Shown piece after piece: positions 36,601 to 47,804 of a DNA stretch of 64,000 nucleotides (positions within the stretch are counted from its first letter, which is position 1; every line of letters begins with the position of its first letter). Under the pieces are notes generated by a model. That model saw only the letters and a program-made list of their open reading frames with translations, did not search any database and had not been told where the DNA came from. The position numbers and the translations under genes are program-made. Source of the DNA: Symbiodinium natans (lineage: Eukaryota > Sar > Dinophyceae > Suessiales > Symbiodiniaceae); the NCBI GenBank assembly GCA_905221605.1, contig CAJNDS010000558.1:463501-527500 (forward strand), in the 5' to 3' direction.

Positions 36601-39600
36601 CATCCGTTTAAACCCTATGCCCCATAATCGGGGTCTGGGGTCAGGGACCCTCATAAGAAATCCGAAGATCATAAACCTGTCCTTTGCATGCCATGACATA
36701 GAATAGTACCGATTATGAACAATTTAATATTGTATGGTATCTTCTTCTTGTTGCTTTTTTCGCCTGAGAATGTCTATTGTCCCAGCATCTACAGTATCAA
36801 CAAACATCTACCTGCGCCCTGTAAGCCCCAAGTCGCGTCGAGGCACAAGGTGAAGAGGTCGTAGCGCGGTTGATGGATCACCATGACAATAGTGACGCCA
36901 AGCCGCGCAATCCTAGCAGTATCCATGAGTGGGTTTAGGGTCCAAAGCTTCCCCAGTGGGGCTATGGGTCTCGAAGCCCTAGACGGGTTTAGGGCTTAGG
37001 GCTTAAGCCCCAAAGACCAAACCCTGAGCCGCAAACCCCAGCAAAGGCTATTCGTCTAGTAGGGCTCTTGGGGGGGTAAAGTGGGTTTAGGGTTTAGGGT
37101 TTAGGGTTTAGGATTTAGGGTTTAGGATTTAGGGTTTAGGATTTAGGGTTTAGGGTTTAGGATTTAGGGTTTAGGGCTTAGGGTAAAGTGGACTTTAAAG
37201 GGCGCCCCCCGCATTGCAGACCCCAGATTTCCCAACATGTTCGAGTCATCATCGTCCAACAGTATAGGGTATAGGGTTTAGGGTTAGGGCTTAGGGCTTA
37301 GGGTCTAGGGTTTAGGGTTTAGGGTTTATTGTTTCCAACCTTCACGGCTTCTCTGCCATGTCACAGCAAACCCCGCTACTTGCCTCCACATCTCGAGAGA
37401 AAACCAAGCGCCCTTTGGGTAAACAAGTCCTAAACCCTATAAACCCTAAAACCTACACCTATAAACCCTAAACCCTAAACCCTAAACCCTAAACCCTAAA
37501 CCCTAAACCCTAAACCCTAGAAAAGGACGGCGGCCTCTTGAGCTGCTGGACGATCATCAACGAGGCAGTGGCGTCCAGACCCGAGGTAGGCTCGTCCAGG
37601 AAGAGGATCGTGGGGCAGGCCTAGGGTTTAGGGTTTAGGGTTTAGGTTTAGGGTTTAGGGTTTAGGGTTTAGGGCTTAGGGCTTAGGGTTTAGGGTTTAG
37701 GGTTTAGGGTTTAGGGGTTTAGGGGTTTAGGGTTTAGGGTTTGGGGTTTAGGGTTTAGGGTTTGGGGTTTAGGGCTTCAAGTGGTCTGGTGCTCCGCAGG
37801 TGATGGGATTGGGAAGCCAAACTTCCTCTCCAGCAAGTCATTAGACTTCGGGGCTTCTGTGGCTTCTCTGACTCACCTCTTAAGGGCTCCCTTAAGTACG
37901 CTCCACCCCCCCCCCCTATTACGATTTTTCTATCCAGTTGAATATTATTGATACTATTTTATCATTGTTATTAGTATCATTGTATTTTATGTTACTTTTA
38001 TGTGTGTTTTTTTGGGGGGGGAGCTGAACATGGGGGGGGGGCCCTGCTGTAGGACCTGCGCAGCAAAGAAGAGGAAATCATGCTTCTAACGGAATCAGCT
38101 CAGGGCAGATCCTTTGCTCGCGCTCCAACCCGAAACTCTATCAACTCGAAACTCCTAAGCGGCATTTCTGTGTTTAGGGTTTAGGGTTTAGGGTTTAGGG
38201 TTTAGGGTTTAGGGTTTCGGTTTTGGGGTTTCGGGTTTCCGGTTTAGGGGCTTGATGGAGCTGGGCCGTCTCGGGATGGGGGTTTGGGATTCAGGGTGTA
38301 GAGTTTCGGGCCGAGAGGGGCAAGTAAAACGTGCAGAGTGTACAGTTTCGAGCCCAGCGGGACGAGTATGGGACAGTGAAAAAGAGCAAAGACCCTATAT
38401 GCCTCACAAAATCGAACCCTCAATAAGCCCGGGGTCTTAAAGTGTATCCTCACATCCTAAACTCAACAAAAACTTCATCTAAACTTTCCGTAAACCCGAA
38501 GAGACCCCTAAACTCCATAAACCCGCCAGAAATCCAAAAACCCTGACGAAGCCCTAAACCCTAAACCCTAAATCCTAAACCCTAAACCCTGAACCCTGAA
38601 CCCTGAACCCTAAACCCTGAACCCTAAGCCCTGCGCACCGGGATGCTGCCAGCTCGAGCCCGACGTTCACGCGCTTCTTTTGGCCACCGCTCAGCCCTTC
38701 ACCTTGAGGGGAGCATGGGGCGGCGCTTGATGGATGGGGGGTTTAGGGTTTAGGGTTTAGGGTTTAGGGTTTAGGGTTTAGGGTTTAGGGTTCAGCATCT
38801 CAAGTCCAAGCACGAGTCAAGAAATTAGTCCAGAAAAAATACTCAACCGCCCAAGGAATCCCACAACAGTAAGTACATGTTTCACTTATAGAGAAACCCT
38901 TGCCCGGTAAGAAATGGCCTTGCCCAGTAAAAAAAATGACCTTGCGCAGTATTAAAAAAGACCTTGCCCAGGAACAAAAATGACCTTGCCCAGTAAAAAA
39001 GGACCTTGCCCAGTAAAAAAAGACCTTTCCCAGTAAAAAAATGACCTTGCCCAGCAACTCCCCAACATTTAAAGTATATATGAAAGAGAGGGGGGGGGTT
39101 TAGGGGGTGGTGCTCAAGTTGTATACTAGGTATACCCCTCTCAAGCCACCCACAAAGTTACGTCTAGCCAGGTCCAAGAAGGAAGTCACAAGGCAAAAAA
39201 GCAGAAACATGCCGGCTTGCTCCCCCTCGGGCTTAGGGTAAGGCCAGTGCTTTTCAATTCTTGAAAGGCCGAACTCTTGCCGCCCGCACAACATTGAAAA
39301 ACAAAAACGGAAGCAAGGGTTTAGGGTTTAGGGTTTAGGGTCTAGGGTTTAGGGGTTTAGGGGTTTAGGGTTTACGGTTTAGGGCCTGCGGTTTAGGGCC
39401 CCAAACCCTTGGGCCCAGGCCAGTCCGGACTCGATTGCCCACCACCAGGTTCTGCTTGGACTCCAGCTGGAGGACCTGGAACAGTTTTTCTTAGGGCCCT
39501 TAACAGGGGACCCCTCTTGAAGAGGGTTTGGGATTTAGGGTTTGGGGTTTAGGGCTTCGGGAGTAGCCCTGGTATCTTGAAAGGTCAGGGTAGTTACATG

Positions 39601-42600
39601 GTCTCTTAATGTGGGCCCTTAAAAAGGGTACCCCTATACAAATTAAGGGCCGGTACGTCAGAACCCTTTAAAGGAGGTTAGGGGCCCTATACAACTTGGG
39701 TAGCTATGTGGTCATTTCTCAAAATGATAGTCCCTTTTTGGGGTACCCCAAATATTAGGGGCCGCCTTACAATAGTAACCCCAAAAGAACCTTTCTGCGG
39801 CAGGCCGAAAGTGCGACGCACAATATGGCACCAGAAGACAGCAGAAGACCCCCTCTCCCCTTAGACTCCTGCACTCCAAGAGCGCCGGTCCGCCACCGGA
39901 ACAAGTCAAATAGTATAAGTGTATTCCGGTGGATTGATTCCTCCGCTGGCCAGGCTAGGCCAAAACCATGACCTTGTCCTGTCAAGAGCGACAAGACTTT
40001 ATTCCTGGTCATGCTCCTCACAAGGCCATTTCCACTAAAAAACTGGCGCCCATGACGCACATGACGGCTTACCTGTGTTTGCGGTGCTTGCGGCGCAGCT
40101 CCTCCGAAGGTCTGTGTGTCACCAAGGTCCCTTTTTGTGCAAGACCAGTATATTCCCCCAAACGCATGCTGCGCCTCACAAGGCCATTTCTAGTAAAAGA
40201 TCTGGCGATTTACCTGTGTTTGTGGCACTTTCGGCGCAAGTCCGCTGAAGGTCTGTGTCTCACCAAAAATGTATTCCGGTGGATTGATTCCGCCCCTGGC
40301 CAGGCTAGGCCAAAACCATGATGCAGTACTCCGCTGTCCTCCGTCGACGTTGTCTTGTCAAGAGCGACAAAACTTTATTCCTGGTCATGTAACCTCGAGA
40401 ATCTCGCACGTAAGGAGTAGGGTTTGGAGTTCAGGGTTCAGGGTTGGGGTCAATAAGGTTTAGGGCTTAGGGTTCAGAGTCTACGTGCAGGTTCACGAGT
40501 TATAGGCAGGGTTTCAAGTTTCAAGAGCCCCAGACAAATGTTGACCCAAACTACCGCTACCCATGAACCTCCAAGCAGAACTCTGCTTCCTCATGGCTTG
40601 ATTGAGGTGAGTTTGCGGTGGCTACAAAACCCTAACTCGAAACAGCCGCAAACCGAAGAACCCCAAGCCACTCAGCCCCCGACGTTCCTGAGTGATGACT
40701 TACTTCCTGAACCTCTAATATCTAGGGCCCCTTATTATCTTTCAACGATTTTTTCTACACATGTATAAAATGTCTACATATGTGTATATATATATATGTG
40801 TATTACCTTGCCACATGCCAAGGCACGGGAAGTTAGGCCTGTCTTGGGGGGTGGAGGGGCTCCAACGGAGGAAGCCCTGCATAGCCCAGGCTCTCAGAAC
40901 ACATGTCTAACGTGGTGCAACTAGGTTGGGGACCAAATGAACCCTAAAATTGGAGTCATATATCCTAGACTACTATAATTCCCATGAAGGTATATGGGTC
41001 CATATGCGCCCTAAACCCTTTTAGGGTTCCCGTGGTGTCCAGGGAAAGGTTCGTAGTTGTCTTTGGCGTTCAAAGTCTGGGGAATCGCGCGGTAGGACGT
41101 GACTTAAGCATTGGCCCTGGGCCGAAACCCTTCGTGAACGCTCCTGGGCAGTTCACAGCAGGGTTCTCTGAGTAAAACCCTGAACCTAGTTCTTGCACAT
41201 CTTTTCCTGGGCTTTGTGGGCTTTGGGTCCTAGATTTGGTGTAGAATGTAAAGGGGGGTTTAGAGTCTATAGGGTTTCTCAGTTGTCCAGCAACCTGGGG
41301 GAAGTAAAGGTTAACCTTTGGGATTATAAGGGGATTATATTACCCCAAAAAGGTTAAAGGTTACCTACTCTTCTACTAGGGTTTACAGGGTTCAGTTCAG
41401 GGATGTTCAGGGCTTTGGAGCCTGCAGCACGTCGTTTGTGACGGCGCGGAGACGCGACGAGCGCGTGCCGCGCGGCATGCGCTTCGCGGCGGAGTAGTAG
41501 ATGTTCTCCCGGACGGTCAGGCCTGGCGTTGAACAAGAATCGTACAAGGAGGGGCCCTAGTTGCTATACTAACTGTAGTTAAGGGACATATAACCCAACT
41601 TAGGACCCTTATAACCCAACTTAGGGTCCTTATAACTCTACTGACTCTACTTATAACCAGGGGGGGCCCCTCCTTGTAGCTCCCCGAGATCCACAGCCCT
41701 AAGGCTCTAAGGACTCCGATGTTGTGTTTTTGTGGGGTGCCCAGAGGCCCTTTTGTATTTAAGGCTTAAACCCTAAACCCTAAACCCTAAACCCTAAACC
41801 CTAAACCCTAAACCCTAAACCCTAAACCCTAAACCCCTTAAGGTTTTTGGCAATTTTGAGCCTAAGGGCAACCGTTCAGGGTCTTTTGCGCCCTTAAGCC
41901 CCAACCCTAAACCCCAAACCCTCAACCCTCAACCCTGTAACCCTGCCCTGGCCTTCATGTACGACGTCGTCCTGGCGCAAAGGACAGCGAAACCCAAACC
42001 TAGAGTCTTTGATTCGGAAGGGCGTCGCTGGTGTGGAAATCGAGGCGTTGGGGAATTCCGGGATGGGTTGTAGAGTCTGGCAGTTTCGAGCATCTTCAGC
42101 GTAGTCTAGGGCTCAAAATCAGCTGGAGAGCTTAAGCTGTGTATGTGCTCAGGGTCTAGGGTTTACGGTGCAGGCGAACGAAACCCCAAAGCTGAATCTG
42201 GAACCCTGGCACGTCTCAGGTCTGAGACTTCAACCAACGCCGGTATTGAGAGATATCTGCCCCGAACATCAACTGGGGGGCTAATTCCCTCGGCCAGTAA
42301 CCTTATCCGAGTATACGCCTTTTCTTTTGGTACCGGTTCGCTGTCTTAAGAAGCTCTGAACCTGAAAGGAAACCCTGAACCCAAACCCCTGAACTCTGTG
42401 AGGTTTACGGCCACACGTGAGCTGGACGATGTCATTGCCAACAGTACTCTTGCTTATTTCCGTTCTTGCTCAATATGCTGCTACTACTGCTAATCTTGCC
42501 AGTGTTACTATGATTGCTACTTCGCTGTGCTACTAAGCATGGGTACTACGAGTACTGTATGAATCATATTTGCTGAGATTTTCCACTTCAAGAGGGATCT

Positions 42601-45600
42601 ACTTTCCACAGGGCCAGCCTCTGAACTGCAGTCACGTGATGGCTCCCCTCAACATAAGGGCTGAATATGGGGTCTCCGAAATTAGGGGTACCTTACCTTA
42701 TTTGGGTCCTTCTTATGAAGGAATCCTACCATTTAGGGTCTATATCTTGGAAGCCCAGAACCATATTATAACAAGGGCACCCTTTCTGGGGTTGGTTTCT
42801 TGAGAAGGGACCTTGAACCCAATTGCAGGGAAAAGGGTACCACTGGGCCACCAAGATGTTAAGCGTCCCTAAACCCTAAACCCTAACTCCTAAACCCTAA
42901 ACCCTAAACCCTAAACCCTTACTGTAGAACTGGCTATCTTGAAAAGACAGCAGTTCTCCTGCGGGACAAAGCCGATGACCGGCTTCAGCTCCTCGATGCT
43001 AATCTCCTTCTCCTCGGCATACGATAGGGTTTAGGGTTTAGGGTTTAGGGCTTAGGGCTTAGGGTTTAGGGTTTAGGGTTTAGGGTTTAGGGTTTAGGGT
43101 TTAGGGTTTAGGGTTTAGGGTTTAGGGTTTAGGGGTTGGGCTTAGGGCTTAGGGCTTAGGGCTTAGGGTTTAGGGTTTAGGGTTTAGGGTTTAGGGTTTA
43201 GGGTTTAGGGGTATGTAACCCAACCCAAGGTTCCCGAATACTCCCTACTATTCCCCAAGGCTCCCTAAGCTTCCCTGAGGCTCCGTAGGTACCTACCCCC
43301 ATGAACCTCCCTCCCTTAAGAATCCTATAAGCATAGCTCGGCCTGTATCCTCGGGATTTAGGGCGTATAGGGTCTAGGCCGTTTAGGGCTGAGGGCTTGT
43401 AGGGTTTTAGGGCTTAGGGCTTAGGGCTTAGGGTTTAAGGTTTAGGGCTTAGGGTTTAGGGACCTCCTGAAGACAGAAACCCTTAAACCGCGAGGAGGTG
43501 CATTGATGAGAATGTCGCCGTTGACCGTCCACTTTCCATCGGTCTTCTTCCTGAGCCCCGAAGGGCTTGGAAGGCCGGGAACCATTTTATAACCCCAGAG
43601 GGTCCTAAGTACCTAGTAGTAGGAAGTAGGGTTTCTCTAATATGAATTACTATTATGGTTTGGGCAAGTGTTCCCCGTATAGCTGCTTAGGACCTTTTGG
43701 GTAATAAGGGCCGCCCTTTTTTGGGGTTGGCTTCTTTATAAGGGAACCCTGAACCCTCCAAAAAGAGAAAAGGGTATCACTGGGCTACCATACCCAGAGT
43801 TAAGAGGTGGAGTTTAGGGTTTGAGGGCTTGAGGGATTGACGGTCCCTAGGCGTTTGGGGCCTTGGGACTTACCCTAAGGGTCCATGTACCTAAATAGGG
43901 AATACCTGGACCTTAACGTACTTCCTATATAGCGGACCATAAACCCGAAACCCTAAACCCCAAACCCTAAATCCTGTAATCATAAGGTACATGGACCCAT
44001 AGGGTTAGTTGAGGTGCTTGAAGAACTTCAGGGGCGACTCAGCGCAAAGGAGCTGTAGACCCGAAGAACTACAAGCCTGCGGTTTAATTAGGGTTTAGGG
44101 TTTAGGGTTTAGGGTTTAGGGTTTAGGGTTTAGGGTTTAGGGCTTAGAGTTTAGGGTTTAGGGTTTAGGGTTCGCAGGGTCTAGCGATTCCAAAACTTAA
44201 AATTGGCGCCCAGTGAAAGTGCTCAGCCTTGACAACTCCACCAGCTTAGCGGTCTCAAGATGGGAGCTGGCTGTACCCCATGTACTCTCTTAAAGGGTAT
44301 ATGTAGGCACCCAAATTAATTTGAATAAGGTACCCTATATACTCCCTTAAAGGGTATATGTAGGGCCCGAATTTTAAGAAGCAGGGGGGGAACTGAAATC
44401 TCAGGCTTTGGATTACCGGGCGCGCGGAAGCCATGTCCAAAACAGTTCGTACCACCCGACTTACCCAACCCCAAACCTCCCTAAACCCCCTACACCCCCC
44501 TAAATCCCCTAAACCCTATAGCCCATGGGCCTTAACCCCTCCAGCAGGCAAGCTGCTTGCCCGTGAGGACATCCAGAAAGGTGCTCTTGCCACAGCCAGA
44601 CGGGCCCATGATGGCCGAAAGGTGGTACGCCTGGCGGGGTCAAGGCTTCAGGCTTTAGGCTTTAGGCTTTAGGCTTTAGGCTTTAGGCTTTAGGCTTTAG
44701 GCTTTAGGCTTTAGGCTTTAGGCTTTAGGCTTTAGGCTTTAGGCTTTAGGCTTTAGGCTTTAGGCTTTAGGCTTTAGGCTGCTTTAGGCTTTAGGCTTTA
44801 GGCTTTAGGCTTTAGGCTTTAGGCTTTAGGCTTTAGGCTTTAGGCTTTAGGCTTTAGGCTTTAGGCTTTAGGGTTTAGGGTTTAGGGTTTAGGGTTTAGG
44901 GTTTAGGGTTTAGGGTTTAGGGTTTAGGGTCGGGGGTGTAGGGGGCCCCTACAAACCCGAAATTCCAAAACCCCTAACCAGGCCTGCAAAGACCCCTGAA
45001 CTCAGGACCCGAAGCTCCAGGCCCGCAACCTCAAAGCCAAGAGACCTCCCCGCCTCCCTCCCCCCCGCGCGAGGGGTTTAGGGTTTAGGGTTTAGGGTTT
45101 AGTGCTTTCAGGGCTGCAATAGGCTCGATAATACTCGTCGTCTTCGCCTTCAGCTGCAACTTCTGGAGGTTTCGGGTTTAGGGTTATAGGGTGATAGGGT
45201 GATAGGGTGATAGGGTGATAGGGTGATAGGGTTAGAAGGTTAGTGGGTGATAGGGTTATAGGGTTATAGGGTCATAAGGTTATAGGGTTTAGGCAGGGCC
45301 GAATTCTAACTTTCAGACTTCAGGGGCCTCAGAAAAGCTTTTAGCCCTGGGCGGCCTGGAATGTGCCGGTGATGTGCTCCAAGATGCTCCTCCGCTGGCC
45401 ACTCCAGAAAACGCTCAACATAACCCTAAACCCTAAACCCTAAACCCCAAACCCTAAACCCTAAACCCTAAAACCCTGAACCCTCTAGAGGTGGTGAGGG
45501 CTTGGGGCAGCTCGGGGGTTGGCTCCTTGCACTTGAAGGTTCAGAGTACTTCCTAACCCACATGTAGGTGCAGTGATAACCCACTTATCAGCCTCTTTAA

Positions 45601-47773
45601 GTACCTTAATAGGGTTCTACTTGGATTATTAATAGGGTTCTACTTGGGTTATCAGTACAGTTGTAATTGGGTTACTAAGTACCATGAACCTCCCAGTAGG
45701 GTCAGTCTAAGGGTATTTTGAGGGGACCCTTAATGTGGGCCCTTACCTTCTTGAAAGGGTTCTGCTGTATGGGCCTTGGGTTGTATAGGGTAGAAGGGGT
45801 ATATAAGGTGTGCCCTAACTTCCCTAAGAGCCATGAGAAGCCTAGAAAGAAACATCCTAGGTTTTAGGTGCTAGGCTTGCAGCATAGCGGGTAGATGGGC
45901 CCCTAAATGATGGTGCATTGATGGTGCCTTTTGGGGTTCTTATTCAGAGTACTCAAACAGGGACGCTCAATGAGAACTGCCCATATGCACTTCTCAAAGT
46001 TCTGGTACCTCCTTTGAGGGCACCGCAGACACAAGGGAGAGAGAGAGAGAGAGAGCTTGCCTCGAGAAGGAAACCTTCTCAAAAGAGCGTGCCTTAAGTT
46101 ATGGGATCCAGTTCTACCCCACACCACCCCCCGCCCTAGTTACCAAAAACTTCAAAACCAAAAGTAAGGCTTCTCCGAGCCGTATATTGGGCAGGGGGCG
46201 GGGTGGGGGGGGGGGGGGAAGTGCGCAGGATCCCAGGAGCAAACCGGACTTCTGGCATCCCTGAGCGACATTCGCCCTGAACCCTAAACCCTGAAAACTT
46301 GGTACTGGTAGCCCAGCAACCACACTGCAATGAGGGTACCCTTCTTTGGCTTGGTTATACCTTAGAAGGGAACCTTGAACCAAAGAAAGGGAAAAGGGTA
46401 CCAGTGGGCTACTAAGGAGTTACGAACCCATTAGCCAAGGCCAAGGCGGTTTAGTTTAAGGTTCATTTCAGGGTTCAGGGTTCAGGGTTCAGGGTTTAGG
46501 GTTTAGGGTTTAGGGTTAAGGGTTGAGGGTTGAGGGTTTAGGGTTTAGGGTTTAGGGACTCAGACTCCTCTCTTCCGTTGGCGTCTGCACGCTGCAGCTG
46601 ATGTCCCTGAGATTTCAGTGCTCCAAAATGTTGTTTTTGGATGTGCGTCTTCGGGTTTAGGGCTTTAAGGGGTTTAGTTAGGGTTTAGGGTTTAAGGTTT
46701 AGGGTTTAGGGTTTAATTCAGTCTGCAAAAAACTGTGGTCCTTTGTGGAGGTCGGGTTTAAGGGATTATAGGTTTAAAAATTAAGGGGTTTTGGGAGTTG
46801 GAGTTTGGGTTTTTAGCAAGGAATGCTAACCTAACAGAAGCAAGCAAGGGCCGCTAAACCCTAAAACCTTAACCCTAAAACCCTAAAACCCTCAAACCCT
46901 AAAACCCTAAAACCCTAAACCCTAAAACCCTAAACCCTAAACCCTAAAACCCTAAAACCCTAAACCCTAGGCAGGGGAGGGGCTTGGATCACCTTGCAGG
47001 GATGCCGGCGCGCTACGGACTGTGGAGGACGGGGGTTTCAGGGGTTGGGGTTCTGGGCTTGCAGAGCAGAGTTTAGGGTTTAGGGTTTAGGGTTTAGGGT
47101 TTAGGGTTTAGGGTTTAGGGTTTAGGGTTTAGGGTTTAGGGTTTAGGGTTTAGGGTTTGGGGTTTAGGGTTTAGGGTTTAGGGATACCAAAGCCTCCCGT
47201 GACAACGTGCCTGAAAGATAGGCTGGCTGTGTGGATCTTGGGAGTGATGCCCCGGAACTTGTTGTCCTACAAGCGTTTAGGGTTTAGGGTTTAGGGTTTA
47301 GGGTTTAGGGTTTAGGGTTTAGGGTTTAGGGTTTGGGGTTTGGGTTTTGGGGTTTGGGGGTGTGGCGTTGTTGTGTTTAGGGTTCTAGGGCTTTAGGGTT
47401 CCACAGGGTTTAGGGTTTTAGGGTTTAGGGTTTGGGGTTTGGGGTTTGGGGGTGTGGCATTGTTGTGTTTAGGGTTCTAGGGCTTTAGGGATTTTTCAGG
47501 GTTTGGGTTTTAGGGTTTAGGGTTTTGGGTATGTGGCAAAACTGGAGTCAGAATCAGTATAGGGTTGCTATAGTTGCAACTGGCTGCAGCCTGTTTTGCT
47601 GTTCTTCTCCAAGGCCAACGCCATACACGCGCGATTGGCGGGTCGACGGGCGTGTTGTGGGGAACAGCATCTTGAGGCTGAGGGGATGAGGCCCAGCGAC
47701 TTTGGGAAGGAGGCGGTTCAGACCCCCCCCCCCGCCCCCACCCCCCCCCCCCCCCCCCCACCCCCCCCCCCCC

Positions 47774-47804
<31 letters not shown>

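Noticed and set aside
42915-42935. A tiny QFYS-coding piece as the missing protease micro-exon
   Set aside because: Only about 12 bases match the expectation and it lies beside an ABCG exon; chance is the simpler explanation.
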